In this document: positions 17,086-25,997 of the stretch, piece by piece
Layout of the letters: each line of letters begins with the position of its first letter
Numbering within the stretch: position 1 is the stretch's first letter
Assembly: GCF_000565285.1 (NCBI RefSeq)
Contig: NZ_APVL01000010.1
Span: forward strand, 1-64,000
Direction: 5' to 3'
DNA: 64,000 nucleotides
From: Cytobacillus firmus DS1
GTDB taxonomy: Bacteria; Bacillota; Bacilli; Bacillales; Cytobacillaceae
Notes under the pieces: model-generated
What the model saw: only the letters and a program-made list of their open reading frames with translations
Databases searched by the model: none
Told to the model about the DNA's origin: nothing
Made by a program: the position numbers and the translations under genes

Positions 17086-20000
17086 CTAATTTAAAAATTG
17101 AAACTGTGTGCGGCTGCCTGTCTGGCTTGCAGTTACTTCCAGACGCACATCAATTCTTTCCTTCAGCTCAGGAACATGAGAGATGATGCCTACAAGCCTT
17201 CCGCTGCTTTGGATTTCGATCAATGCTTCTATTGCCTGATCTAATGATTCGGGATCAAGTGTCCCAAATCCTTCATCAATAAACATCGTCTCAAGGGATA
17301 CCCCTCCTGCGTATTGCTGAACCACGTCCGCCAGACCAAGGGCAAGTGCGAGCGCGGCTTTAAAGCTTTCTCCGCCGGATAAAGTTTTAACATGCCTTTC
17401 CTGTCCAGTGTATTGATCGAACACTAGCAATTCCAGGCCGCTTTGTGCGTTGCCCTTTGAACGGTCTGTTTTTCGAAGCAGCGTATATCTCCCGCTGGTC
17501 ATCTTCGATAAACGTCCGTTGGCTTCCCTCAGTATATCATCTAAAAATGCCGCCAGAACAAACCGTTCAAAAGTAATCCGGTAAGTATTCTGTCCTTTTG
17601 AAATTTCATATAAGTGCCCGATTACTTTATACCTTTCCTCAAGGGCCTTCATATGTTCATTTATCTCTTTGATTTTTTGCATAGTCTCTTCATTTTGCTT
17701 TTTCTTCATAAACAGATTTGTATATTGATCCTGCAGCTGTTTCAATTGACCATCTGTTTCTTGCAATAAATGCTGCAAGCTTCCCAGGTCAGGTTTTTCA
17801 ATCCCTTCCAAGAGCTGCAGCAGCTCAGCGTATCGATCATGAACAGAACGGACTTCTTCCCGATATTCCCTTACTTCACCTTCAAGCTGTCTGATTTGAT
17901 CTTCTGATTTTTTGGCATCCCGGTATTCACCGTAGACTTCAAAACCCTGATCCTTCATGCGCTGTACAAAATTCTGCCTTTCGGCTGCAAGCTTTTGCTC
18001 GATTTTAACAGCCTGCTTTTGAAGTGTCTCAAGTTTTGCCTGTTCTGCCATATGAACCGACTTTGCATCTTGATAATTTTGCTGCGCAGTTTCCAGCTGC
18101 CTTAGCATAATTTCAAGTTTTTCAGCCGCAGTTTCCAAACTTGACTCGAAAGCTTCTATAGACCGCAGGTTTTCAGGAATTGTGTCCGTCATCCTAGCTA
18201 AGTTGCTTCTCTTTTCAGCATGCATAATGGCAGCGTCATTTATTTGGCCTTGCAGGAGGTCAATTTCTGCAGCCAGAGATTCTTTCATTTCCTGTGAATT
18301 TTCTAACTCAGCAGTGCAGTTTTCAAGTCGTGAAGATTTCATCTTCAGTTCTGCATTAAGTGTCAGCAAATCCTTTTTTTGATCGGCAAGTGTATTTTTC
18401 AGCACAAGCAAACTTTCATGTTTAAAATCAGGACGGTGTTTTTGTATTTGAGCTGCAAGTTCCGCCAATCCACTTTCGCTGGAATACATACGGGATCGCG
18501 CTTCATAAAATGCGGACTCTGCTTTTGCTTTCTCTGTTTCCATTTCAGCTGCCTGTTTTTTTGCTTCCTTCAAATCCTTTTCATCAGGAATATCTTGAGG
18601 TGAGACAGCCGGTTTTGGATGGTGGCCTGAGCCGCAGACTGGACATGCCTCTCCGTTTTTGAGCCTGTCAGCCAAGATTGATGCCTGTCCATGAAGCCAT
18701 TTGCCCTCCAGTTCCTCTACAAGCAGTTTGGCGTCAGTCAGCCTGGATGAAGTCTGCTCAAAATAACTTTTTTTATTGCTGAAAGCATTGACTGATAAGT
18801 GATGCTCTTTATGAAGCTCTTCATATCTATGAAGCCGATCTATTTCGTCTGTCAGTTTCTCCAGGTTTCGTTCATTCTCAATCTGTGCGAGCCTGCTATT
18901 TTCAATTTCCTGCTTTTCTGCAGCAAGTGTTTTTATTTGCAGATCAGCTTTTTGAAGGGCTTCATCTTTCTGTCTTTTTTGAAGCCGGAGGTTCTCAAGA
19001 TTTTTTTCAAGAGAACGGACAAGCTTTTCCACTTTTGCATAAGAGAGAATATCCTCTTTCATGCCTTGCAAGTGATTAACCTGTTCTGCAGCTTGTTTTC
19101 TTTCTTCCTCGCGGTTTTTTTCAAACTCCCATTTATCTTGCTTTTCTTGTAGCAGAGATTCAAGAGTGCCTATTTTTTTCTGAAGTTCCTCAAGATCGGC
19201 ATGTGCTGCATCCAGATCTTTCTTCAGTTCATGACAGAGCTGCTCCTGCTGACTAAGCAGGGCTGCTTTCTGTGCAAGAGCAATGGCATTCTCTTTGGCA
19301 GTATATTGGTCCTTCAGCTCTTCCAGCTCTTCTTTCCGTTGCTTTATCTCTTCTTTCATCTTCAGCTGTTTAAGCACCGTTTCAGCTTCATAGAGCTTTT
19401 GCTGAAGATGATCTCTCTGTTCCTTCTTTTTCCTGCCTGCTTCTGTCAGCTCGTCAAGACCTTCTGCCATCTCCTTAATTTCCTCAGCCAGAAGCGGCAA
19501 GAGGAGGGTGTCATTAACACTTCCTGCTTCGAGGTAAGATTTCAGCTCCTCGCTGTACACAGCCTGCACAAGATTAAAATACTGATCTCTCGATTTAATC
19601 TGTTCTTCTACCGTTCTTTTTAATTCAGTTGCATCTTCTTTCAATTTTTCTTCGATTCGCTTGTATATTTGAGTATGGAATAACCGCTGAAGTATGATTT
19701 CCTTATCCTTGCTTTCAGAAGTCAGGAGCTTTCGGAACTCTCCCTGGGGAATCATCAGAATTTGCCTGAACTGATTGCTGTCAATGATCATAATTTCTTT
19801 TATCTTTTCATCAACATCCCTGACATTTGAAGCCAGGAGCTTTTGCTCTCCATTTTCATCATATATATACAATTCTGCTTTTGCACTCACTGTTGTTGTG
19901 CCATCGCCCCGCTCTTTTTTCTTTTCCTGCTGAGGAGATCTAGTAATATGATACCTTCTATTTCTTAAAATGAATTCGAGAGAAACCTCGGTTAGTGTAT

Positions 20001-20220
20001 TATTTTTGGCAAACTGGCTCCGAAGTTCGGGGCCATTCCGATCCTCTCCGCTTGCTTTTCCATAAATGGCATAGCTGATGCCATCAAAAATTGTGGTTTT
20101 GCCTGAACCCGTCTTTCCGGAAATGACAAACATGGTCCGATTTCCGAGTTCGGTGAAATCAATGGTTTCACTATCTGCATAGGGGCCGAACGCCTGCATC
20201 GTTAATTTTAATGGCTTCAT
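17086..20220 (-). CDS. sbcC: SbcC nuclease ATPase subunit (Rad50-like)
   Basis: 1044 residues. An N-terminal ABC half has Walker A GKTGSGKTTIFDG. Two long coiled coils (about 180-500 and 550-860) flank a zinc hook CPVCGSGHHP near residue 525. The C-terminal half carries the signature LSGGESFKAALALALGLADVV and Walker B MFIDEGFGTLD. With SbcD it forms the Mre11-Rad50-type complex that opens DNA hairpins and processes double-strand ends. Its ATG overlaps the sbcD stop by four bases. Length and layout are typical for Firmicutes. Confidence 0.95.
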   Translation of the reverse strand: MKPLKLTMQAFGPYADSETIDFTELGNRTMFVISGKTGSGKTTIFDGISYAIYGKASGEDRNGPELRSQFAKNNTLTEVSLEFILRNRRYHITRSPQQEKKKERGDGTTTVSAKAELYIYDENGEQKLLASNVRDVDEKIKEIMIIDSNQFRQILMIPQGEFRKLLTSESKDKEIILQRLFHTQIYKRIEEKLKEDATELKRTVEEQIKSRDQYFNLVQAVYSEELKSYLEAGSVNDTLLLPLLAEEIKEMAEGLDELTEAGRKKKEQRDHLQQKLYEAETVLKQLKMKEEIKQRKEELEELKDQYTAKENAIALAQKAALLSQQEQLCHELKKDLDAAHADLEELQKKIGTLESLLQEKQDKWEFEKNREEERKQAAEQVNHLQGMKEDILSYAKVEKLVRSLEKNLENLRLQKRQKDEALQKADLQIKTLAAEKQEIENSRLAQIENERNLEKLTDEIDRLHRYEELHKEHHLSVNAFSNKKSYFEQTSSRLTDAKLLVEELEGKWLHGQASILADRLKNGEACPVCGSGHHPKPAVSPQDIPDEKDLKEAKKQAAEMETEKAKAESAFYEARSRMYSSESGLAELAAQIQKHRPDFKHESLLVLKNTLADQKKDLLTLNAELKMKSSRLENCTAELENSQEMKESLAAEIDLLQGQINDAAIMHAEKRSNLARMTDTIPENLRSIEAFESSLETAAEKLEIMLRQLETAQQNYQDAKSVHMAEQAKLETLQKQAVKIEQKLAAERQNFVQRMKDQGFEVYGEYRDAKKSEDQIRQLEGEVREYREEVRSVHDRYAELLQLLEGIEKPDLGSLQHLLQETDGQLKQLQDQYTNLFMKKKQNEETMQKIKEINEHMKALEERYKVIGHLYEISKGQNTYRITFERFVLAAFLDDILREANGRLSKMTSGRYTLLRKTDRSKGNAQSGLELLVFDQYTGQERHVKTLSGGESFKAALALALGLADVVQQYAGGVSLETMFIDEGFGTLDPESLDQAIEALIEIQSSGRLVGIISHVPELKERIDVRLEVTASQTGSRTQFQFLN

Positions 20221-21362
20221 TTCAAGGCCTCCTCCCTAAGCACTTTTTCGATCACATCAGTCATTACCTGCTGTTTATTTTCTGTAAATTCAGAAGTGGT
20301 CATTTGTTCATAGAATTGTTTAAACAGGTCAAGCTCCGACTTTTTCTCTTCCTTCATCGATAGGAAGGAGCTTTTTTTCTTCATATCTGTAACAGCTATT
20401 CTTCTTTCCAGGTGAAGAACATTGGGGTAGACCTGTCTCAGCTTATTAATTGGATCAAGCAATGCGCCTTCATCAAAAAGGGTGATCTTCAGATAGTCAT
20501 CAAGATTCTGTTTTTCATAGAAGGCTGGATCCATCAATTCATCCAGATGACCTTCGATTTCTCTCAAGTCTTTTTGGGGCTTCAGTGAACGGGTACGCAA
20601 ATCAAATTCGCCATTTTCCATCATTTCTATTATAGTAATCGATTTTTCCTGTTTGGCTTCTGAAAAAGAATATTTTAATAGGGAGCCAGAATACCGGATC
20701 TTGTCATGCTTTATGGCATCAGGGCTATGCAAATGCCCGAGTGCTGTATAAGAGAAAGGATCAAAGCAGCTTGAATGGACACAGCCTGATCCGCCGACTG
20801 AAAGTGTCCTCTCCGAATCACTGGTAGCACCGCCCAGGACAAAAGCATGTCCGACAAGAACGTTCGGCTCGTTTGGGTTCAGATGCTTTTCAATTCTGCT
20901 CACAATTGCCTTCATTGCATCATCGTGGGAATGTACCCGGTCATCATCAAGCAAATGCCTGACCAGTCCAGGTTCAGCATATGGAACCAGATAAAAGTTC
21001 ACACCATTAATATGTATGGGCTTAAAATCATTTGCCAGTTTTCCAGACAGGTAAAACTTGCTTTGTTTATACCAGGAGCTCCCAAATGACAGCCTCTCTG
21101 CACTGTCATGGTTTCCTCCTATGGCAACCACAGGTGTATTAAGCTCTACATTTATTTTAAAAAGAATTTCATTCAGCAATTCTACAGCATCAGTCGGAGG
21201 TACGGACCGGTCATATAAGTCTCCTGCAATGACGACTGCGTCCGGCTTTTCTTCCTCTACCACATCAATAAATTGATTCAAAAAATGACGCTGATCTCCG
21301 GTCATATATACACCATGGACCAGCTTGCCCAAATGCCAATCAGCTGTATGGATAAATTTCAT
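20217..21362 (-). CDS. sbcD: SbcD exonuclease subunit (Mre11-like)
   Basis: 381 residues. Calcineurin-like phosphoesterase motifs lie in order: TADWHLGK, GDLYDR, GGNHDS, GHAFVLGG and GHLH, which together bind two Mn2+ ions. The C-terminal ~100 residues form the capping/SbcC-binding domain. It is the nuclease of the SbcCD complex. ATG start, first gene of the sbcDC pair, translationally coupled to sbcC. Confidence 0.95.
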   Translation of the reverse strand: MKFIHTADWHLGKLVHGVYMTGDQRHFLNQFIDVVEEEKPDAVVIAGDLYDRSVPPTDAVELLNEILFKINVELNTPVVAIGGNHDSAERLSFGSSWYKQSKFYLSGKLANDFKPIHINGVNFYLVPYAEPGLVRHLLDDDRVHSHDDAMKAIVSRIEKHLNPNEPNVLVGHAFVLGGATSDSERTLSVGGSGCVHSSCFDPFSYTALGHLHSPDAIKHDKIRYSGSLLKYSFSEAKQEKSITIIEMMENGEFDLRTRSLKPQKDLREIEGHLDELMDPAFYEKQNLDDYLKITLFDEGALLDPINKLRQVYPNVLHLERRIAVTDMKKKSSFLSMKEEKKSELDLFKQFYEQMTTSEFTENKQQVMTDVIEKVLREEALK

Positions 21363-21510
21363 ATCTTACACCCTCTTTTCCTTGCCTGAGATTCTTTCTG
21401 CAATGTTACCATTATACCAAATCAAAAAACGCCAGAGGCTCAGCGAAATTTAACAGAACATTCGTTCTAATTATATCAGGGATTTTTTCCAAAACATAGC
21501 ATTGTTCAAA

Positions 21511-21536
21511 AGAAAAAGAGCCAATATAGGCTCTTT
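21511..21536 (-). terminator. Terminator after NhaC-type transporter gene
   Basis: Minus-strand arms AAAGAGCC and GGCTCTTT with a 6-base loop and a TTTTCTTTT tail; the stem begins inside the stop-codon region of the transporter gene. Confidence 0.75.
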
Positions 21537-22822
21537 CATCTATTGTTTTTTAGCTTTGGGAAGTTGATCAAAATGGCAATAATACCGCAAATGCCAATTA
21601 GTATTGGATAAATGGAATAGGCCATGATGCTGACCGGAGAAATGGCAGCTAGTCCGGAAGCAGCCAGCATCTGTGCCCCATATGGGATAGTACCCTGAAC
21701 AAAACAGGCAAATATATCAAGAATACTTGCTGATTTACGCGGATCAATCTCATATTGATCTGCCATTTTTTTTGCAAGCGGCCCTGCAATAATGATGGCA
21801 ATTGTGTTATTGGCTGTAGATAAATTTGTCAGGGAGACAAGTGACGCAATACCAAATTCAGCTCCCCTGCGGGATTTTATTTTGCTTGTAGCCAGGTGAA
21901 GCAAGTAATCGATTCCGCCATTAAATCGGATGATCTCAACCAATCCCCCAATGAGGATGGCAATGAGCGCAAGGGTCTGCATGCCAGCCATTCCCTCAGC
22001 AATCATTTGCAGGAATGAAACAAACGTATAGCTGCCGTCAGCAATTCCAATCAGGCCTGCAAGAAGGATGCCCCCGCTAAGCACCAGAATAACATTCACG
22101 CCAAATAAAGCTGCAGCCAATACTCCCAGATAGGGAACTACTTTCAAAAAGCTGTAATCTCCGCTGGTTACAGTGCTTTCCTGACCTGCTGTTAGAATTC
22201 CAAGAATTAAAGCTGTAAGCAATGCTGCAGGCAGGACGATTAAGAAATTCACACGGAATTTATCGGTCATTCTCGTTCCTTGTGTCCTGACCGCTGCAAT
22301 GGTCGTATCAGAAATAACGGAAAGATTATCCCCAAACATGGCACCGCCTATTATTGCTGCCATGGCCAATGCTACAGATATATCTGTCTCTGCAGAAAGA
22401 GCTATACCAATTGGAGCGAGTGCAACAACGGTCCCCATGGAGGTTCCCATCGATAGTGAAATAAAGCAGGCAATGATAAAAATCCCGACCATCAGCAGAT
22501 TCTGAGGGATGAATGAGAGTGCAAGATTCACGGTCGAATCAACCGCACCCATACCTTTAGCCGTTCCAGAAAAGGCCCCTGCCAGGATAAAAATGATGGC
22601 CATTAAAATAATATCAGGATGTCCTGCTCCTTTCGTGAATATCTCCACTTTTTCCATGAACGGCTTTTTTCTGTTCATTGCCAGTGCTATTCCGGCTGTA
22701 GCGGATACAATGACAATGATTGGAATGCTATTGAAATCTCCTGTCGCTATGCCGCTTCCAATAAAAATTAGAAGAAAAGCCATAAGCGGCAATAATGCCC
22801 AGGGATTGCCTTTGTTCTTCAT
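21536..22822 (-). CDS. NhaC-superfamily Na+-coupled transporter, probable methionine transporter (MetT-like)
   Basis: 428 residues, about 11-12 membrane helices, with NhaC-family features such as SLSMGTSMGTVVALAPIGIAL, GGAMFGDNLSVISDTTIAAV and a C-terminal AKKMADQYEIDPRKSASILDIFACFVQG. The family is generically called Na+/H+ antiporter. The gene lies directly behind a complete SAM-I riboswitch with terminator, which in Firmicutes controls methionine and cysteine genes. NhaC-type carriers under such control have been proposed to be methionine transporters (MetT). I therefore favour methionine uptake over proton exchange. ATG with GGAGAGGAG upstream. Confidence 0.8.
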   Translation of the reverse strand: MKNKGNPWALLPLMAFLLIFIGSGIATGDFNSIPIIVIVSATAGIALAMNRKKPFMEKVEIFTKGAGHPDIILMAIIFILAGAFSGTAKGMGAVDSTVNLALSFIPQNLLMVGIFIIACFISLSMGTSMGTVVALAPIGIALSAETDISVALAMAAIIGGAMFGDNLSVISDTTIAAVRTQGTRMTDKFRVNFLIVLPAALLTALILGILTAGQESTVTSGDYSFLKVVPYLGVLAAALFGVNVILVLSGGILLAGLIGIADGSYTFVSFLQMIAEGMAGMQTLALIAILIGGLVEIIRFNGGIDYLLHLATSKIKSRRGAEFGIASLVSLTNLSTANNTIAIIIAGPLAKKMADQYEIDPRKSASILDIFACFVQGTIPYGAQMLAASGLAAISPVSIMAYSIYPILIGICGIIAILINFPKLKNNR

Positions 22823-22854
22823 TAAAAATCTCCTCTCCTAATAGATTTCCCAGC

Positions 22855-22888
22855 AAAATAAAAAGACCTCTTCAAGCAAGAAGAGATC
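22855..22888 (-). terminator. SAM-riboswitch expression platform terminator
   Basis: Minus-strand arms GATCTCTTC and GAAGAGGTC (22888-22880 and 22873-22865) followed by TTTTTATTTT. The 5' arm segment CTCTTCTT is complementary to AAGAAGAG at 22913-22906 in the 3' strand of aptamer helix P1, giving the expected antiterminator alternative when SAM is absent. Confidence 0.85.
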
Positions 22889-22910
22889 CTAACAAATCAA
22901 TCGTTCTCTT

Positions 22911-23011
22911 CTTATCTGCCAAGCACCTATGCTTGCTGGATTTGGCACAGCGCTCTATAGAGCCCGCTGCCGAGACATCTTCGGGCCAGTCCCTCAGTCT
23001 CTCTTGATAAG
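22911..23011 (-). ncRNA. SAM-I (S-box) riboswitch aptamer
   Basis: Read on the minus strand, the element opens with CTTATCAAGAG and the near-invariant GAGGGACTGGCCC. It then has CGGCAGC, a P3 hairpin (GGGCTC/GAGCGC), GTGCCAAATCC, a P4 hairpin around AGCAAGC/GGTGCTTG, and the closing strand GATAAG that pairs with CTTATC in P1. This matches the S-box consensus over its full length. High SAM should favour the downstream terminator and switch off the NhaC-type transporter at 21536-22822. Confidence 0.92.
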
Positions 23012-23151
23012 CGATTCATATGAAATTATTCTGAAATAACTCACGTTTGAAAATTATACAGGAAACTCGCGAAACTTCAAGCACTTTTTTATTGTGAATT
23101 TAGAATCTGAATAATACTTTAAACGGGAATAATGGGGGATCGGAAGTAAAA

Positions 23152-23166
23152 AGCCGCAATGCGGCT
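23152..23166 (-). terminator. Terminator after DUF421 gene
   Basis: Minus-strand arms AGCCGC and GCGGCT with a 3-base loop followed by TTTTTAC, five bases past the DUF421 stop. Confidence 0.7.
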
Positions 23167-23171
23167 AAAAA

Positions 23172-23756
23172 TTAGTGAAGATCTTTGGAATTTGGCGGGG
23201 TATGCCCCTTTTTCAGCTCCTGAAAAATATCATCTGATGCCTGAGGTGCAGGCTGAACGGGCGACTGCAAAATCATTTCTCCCATAAGCCTTTTAAACTC
23301 ACCGACAGTTAAAGGCTTTGCATCATCCATTAACTCATACCCAAGCTGTCCATTCGGTTCAAGAGTAGCCATTTTGACATCTGAAATTTTTGTGATTCCG
23401 CTGGTTCTGAGCCTCATTTCCAGCTGATCAGCTGTAAAGCGCAATTTCCTCATATTTGCTGTTTTAAGTTTTCCATCCTCAATCACTATTTTAGATTTGC
23501 CCGTGATAAATTTTTCAACAAAATTAAACTTAACCTGAAGATATTCCATTAATATTAATGATCCAATTAAGATAGCTGCTGCCACAATCGTTTTCCAAAC
23601 ACTAGTCTCAACGATTGGCTGAATAATGATGGTGCCTATTGAAATCATCACAACTGTTTGGGCTAGTGTCATTTGCGAGATGGATTTTCTTCCGGCCACA
23701 CGCAGAAGCAATACCCCTGAAAATATTAAAAGGACTGAATCCCATATAAAGTTCAT
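23172..23756 (-). CDS. DUF421 (YetF/YrbG-like) membrane protein
   Basis: 194 residues. Three N-terminal membrane helices (about 3-20, 32-52, 58-75) are followed by a cytoplasmic DUF421 domain with GKSKIVIEDGKLKTANMRKLRFTADQLEMRLRTSGI, the family signature. B. subtilis has several paralogues (YetF, YdfR, YkjA, YrbG), mostly of unknown function with some linked to spores. ATG after GGGAGGTG. Stands alone. Confidence 0.85.
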   Translation of the reverse strand: MNFIWDSVLLIFSGVLLLRVAGRKSISQMTLAQTVVMISIGTIIIQPIVETSVWKTIVAAAILIGSLILMEYLQVKFNFVEKFITGKSKIVIEDGKLKTANMRKLRFTADQLEMRLRTSGITKISDVKMATLEPNGQLGYELMDDAKPLTVGEFKRLMGEMILQSPVQPAPQASDDIFQELKKGHTPPNSKDLH

Positions 23757-23826
23757 CTATAGCCACCTCCCTTTTTCTCATAGGGTGTGGCATAGCAGGT
23801 ACATATATACAATCGGCGAAAAATAA

Positions 23827-23854
23827 AACAGCCTGACCATATGGCCAGGCTGTT
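23827..23854 (-). terminator. Terminator after cold-shock gene
   Basis: A long inverted repeat (AACAGCCTG ... CAGGCTGTT around CCATATGG) with a T-rich tail on the minus strand, 19 bases past the csp stop. Confidence 0.8.
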
Positions 23855-23872
23855 TTTGTATGGGTCTGTCGA

Positions 23873-24073
23873 TTATAGTTTAGTTACGTTAGCTGCTTGA
23901 GGTCCGCGTGCACCTTCAACAACTTCGAAAGAAACTTCTTGGCCTTCTTCTAAAGATTTGAAACCTTCAGATTGGATAGCAGAGTAATGTACGAATACGT
24001 CGTTTCCGTCTTCACCTTCGATGAATCCGAAACCTTTTTCAGCATTGAACCATTTTACTTTACCGTTTTTCAT
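23873..24073 (-). CDS. cspD: CspA-family cold-shock protein
   Basis: 66 residues, a single OB-fold cold-shock domain with RNP1 KGFGFIEG and RNP2 DVFVHYSAI. Binds single-stranded RNA/DNA and melts RNA structure, aiding translation at low temperature and in stationary phase. The N-terminus [10 protein letters not shown] and the C-terminus [15 protein letters not shown] resemble B. subtilis CspD and CspB; the paralogue choice is uncertain. A ~115-base leader and AGGAGG ribosome site precede it, as is typical for csp genes. Confidence 0.93.
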   Translation of the reverse strand: MKNGKVKWFNAEKGFGFIEGEDGNDVFVHYSAIQSEGFKSLEEGQEVSFEVVEGARGPQAANVTKL

Positions 24074-24416
24074 GAAAAAAATCCTCCTATTGGCTAGAAA
24101 AAGCCATGTGTAAATTCACCATATACACGCTTATAACTTTACGTTCATTACTCATCCAGACCATTTCCTAACGGTTGAAAAAGCAGCTAGCAAAATATAA
24201 CACGATGCATAACGGCTGATTCAAATTTAGCATTTATAGGAAGGAATGTCAACTAAACCACCCGTTTACAGTGATAATTTTCTGACTATTCCGCCTTCTG
24301 ATACTGCCAAAATATATAAATCTTTTGTAGTATATTTTCCATTTAGAGACAACCAGACAAACAAAGTGTTTGATGCATTCATAAAATGTAGAAAACAGAT
24401 TCGGGAGGTGAGTGGA
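24074..24416. other. Cold-shock gene leader and divergent intergenic region
   Basis: The left part (24074 to about 24188) is the presumed untranslated leader of csp on the minus strand. The right part, from 24225, is open in the frame of the holin-like gene but has no usable ribosome site at its ATG (24246), so I regard it as untranslated leader. No other structure was recognised. Confidence 0.4.
24195..24224 (-). promoter_or_regulatory. Candidate sigma-A promoter of csp gene
   Basis: Minus-strand TTGAAT (24224-24219), 18-base spacer, TTATAT (24200-24195). It would give a leader of about 115 bases. Confidence 0.4.
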
Positions 24417-24686
24417 TTGAATTTACTGGATTTTTTAAACCAGAATTATTACATGCTGGTCCCGGCTTTGTGGGTAATAGGGTATGCATTGAAACAGACA
24501 CCCAAAGTTCCTGACTGGTCCATCGTATGGATTCTTGTAATCATCTCGGTTTTCGCAGGCAGCCTTTCATTTGGTTTATCTTTTGAAGGGCTCCTTAACG
24601 GAATCGTTGCAGCAGGCGTGGCGGTGCTTGGACATCAAATGATGAAGCAGACTATAGAAGGTGCATACAGCAATATAAAGAAATAG
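24417..24686 (+). CDS. Holin-like small membrane protein (phage holin 5_2 type)
   Basis: 89 residues from the TTG at 24417, eight bases after GGGAGG. The protein has a short N-terminal amphipathic stretch (LNLLDFLNQNYYMLVPALWVIG), then YALKQTPKVPDWSIVWILV, two further hydrophobic helices and a basic tail (QMMKQTIEGAYSNIKK). The ALKQTPKxPDW motif is typical of the Hol118-like holin family. No endolysin or phage gene is near, so this is probably a domesticated chromosomal copy. A terminator follows. In-frame sequence back to 24246 is judged non-coding. Confidence 0.7.
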   Translation: MNLLDFLNQNYYMLVPALWVIGYALKQTPKVPDWSIVWILVIISVFAGSLSFGLSFEGLLNGIVAAGVAVLGHQMMKQTIEGAYSNIKK

Positions 24687-24695
24687 GTTATATCA

Positions 24696-24726
24696 AAAAA
24701 GTTCATCCAATTGAGATGAACTTTTT
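24696..24726. terminator. Bidirectional terminator
   Basis: Arms AAAAAGTTCATC (24696-24707) and GATGAACTTTTT (24715-24726) with A- and T-rich flanks between the convergent holin-like and DnaD-like genes. Confidence 0.8.
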
Positions 24727-24736
24727 ATTTAATCTA

Positions 24737-25063
24737 TTATTTTAAGCCAGCCAGTACTTTTTCGATATCTTCGGCAGTCATTTCCTGCGCTTTTCCAAAA
24801 CTGTAGACATGATTCGATGCCCAGTAATCATAAAGCCTGGCAAGATCATTTCGGTCATATACTTTATTGGCAAACGTGCTGAAAAAATAAACGATCAGGA
24901 CATTCACAACATTAGGCGGCAGCTGTTTTCTGTTTGCAAGAGCGCCCAAAGCTATTTTTTCCAATCCTCTAATATTGCCGCCTGTTAAGTACTTAACCAT
25001 ATCAAGCGGGGAAACAGTTTCACACTTTTGCATAAAATCAGGGTCATTTAATAAATTTAACAT
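24737..25063 (-). CDS. Small DnaD/DnaB-type (DDBH2-like) domain protein
   Basis: The start is placed at the ATG at 25063 behind GGGGAGAG; the upstream in-frame start at 25099 lacks such a site. 108 residues. The core SPLDMVKYLTGGN, NRKQLPPNVVNVLIVYFFS and ARLYDYWASNHVYSFGKAQEMT follows the pattern of the C-terminal domain of the replication proteins DnaB and DnaD (LPPxVxNVLI, then a Trp-containing helix). It lacks the rest of either protein. It may bind DNA or a replication/primosome partner; function is unknown. Confidence 0.55.
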   Translation of the reverse strand: MLNLLNDPDFMQKCETVSPLDMVKYLTGGNIRGLEKIALGALANRKQLPPNVVNVLIVYFFSTFANKVYDRNDLARLYDYWASNHVYSFGKAQEMTAEDIEKVLAGLK

Positions 25064-25190
25064 TGTTCTCTCCCCTCTATAGCTTCTATTTATACACATT
25101 GGAGGAGATCAATAAACCCTTTTGGGTATTTTGTATCGAAAATGATATAAATAGCTTAGATTTGTTAAGTAAATTTCACTTGCTTTCGCG

Positions 25191-25946
25191 TTAACCGCGT
25201 ATGAACCCTCCCTCGGAATGAATCACCTGTCCTGTTATCCACCTTGAATCTTTACCTGCCAGGAATGCTGCCAGATTGGCTGCATCATCTGGCTGGCCAA
25301 TTCTGCCCACTGGAAACCTGGGCAAAAGGTGATTTCTTATCTCCTCATTCATCCATGCAGAGTCGGTGGGTCCAGGGTTAATCGCGTTAACTGTTATTCC
25401 TAAATGAGCAATTTCTGTTGAAAGCGACCTGGTAAATGCCGTTATGGCAGCTTTAGTAGAAGCATAAGCCAATTCACCGGGCATTTGGCCAAGCTCTTGG
25501 CCGGAAGTCATATTAATGATTCTTCCGTAAGGCAACTTCCATTCTGGAAATCTTTTGGCGAATTCTGTGCAAAGAAGAAATACGGCTCTCATATTAACAG
25601 CATAGTGTGCATCCAGTGTTTTAGCATTAAACTCCAGATATCCATCTCTTGTTGAATGAGCTGCGTTATTAACAAGTATCATCGGTTCCCCAACTTCAAG
25701 CGCAGCAAATTCCAGCACCTTTTCAGTGGATTGAACATTAGATAAGTCAATTTCGAGACCTTTGCATACAACGCCAGTTTCCGATATTTCCTTGCTGAAT
25801 TCTTTTTCCCAATGGGGTACAGCATCCCAATAAGTAAAAAATATATTAAAATTCTGGCTGGCTAATTTTCGGCAAATAGCTGCTCCGATACCCTGATGGC
25901 TGCTGACACCTGTAACTATCGCGTTTTTATTGTGCTTTGGGATCAT
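25191..25946 (-). CDS. Short-chain dehydrogenase/reductase
   Basis: 251 residues. NAD(P)-binding glycine motif near the start (TGVSSHQGIGAAIC), NNAA motif (LVNNAAHS), catalytic Ser in MTSGQE, YASTK (Tyr-x3-Lys) and a C-terminal NPGPTDSAW. This is a classical SDR of the 3-oxoacyl-ACP-reductase type. Substrate unknown. Monocistronic, with a 19-bp inverted repeat just upstream. Confidence 0.85.
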   Translation of the reverse strand: MIPKHNKNAIVTGVSSHQGIGAAICRKLASQNFNIFFTYWDAVPHWEKEFSKEISETGVVCKGLEIDLSNVQSTEKVLEFAALEVGEPMILVNNAAHSTRDGYLEFNAKTLDAHYAVNMRAVFLLCTEFAKRFPEWKLPYGRIINMTSGQELGQMPGELAYASTKAAITAFTRSLSTEIAHLGITVNAINPGPTDSAWMNEEIRNHLLPRFPVGRIGQPDDAANLAAFLAGKDSRWITGQVIHSEGGFIRG

Positions 25947-25997
25947 TCAGCGTTCCCTCCATTTAGGGCCTGCCGGGAATAGCATGGAGATTAGCTT

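Noticed and set aside
21536..22822. Ordinary Na+/H+ antiporter for pH homeostasis
   Set aside because: The complete SAM-I riboswitch upstream makes a sulfur-metabolism transporter the better reading.
24246..24416. N-terminal extension of the holin-like gene
   Set aside because: Its ATG has the purine-rich site only one base away, the extra 57 residues resemble nothing, and a strong site precedes the TTG at 24417.
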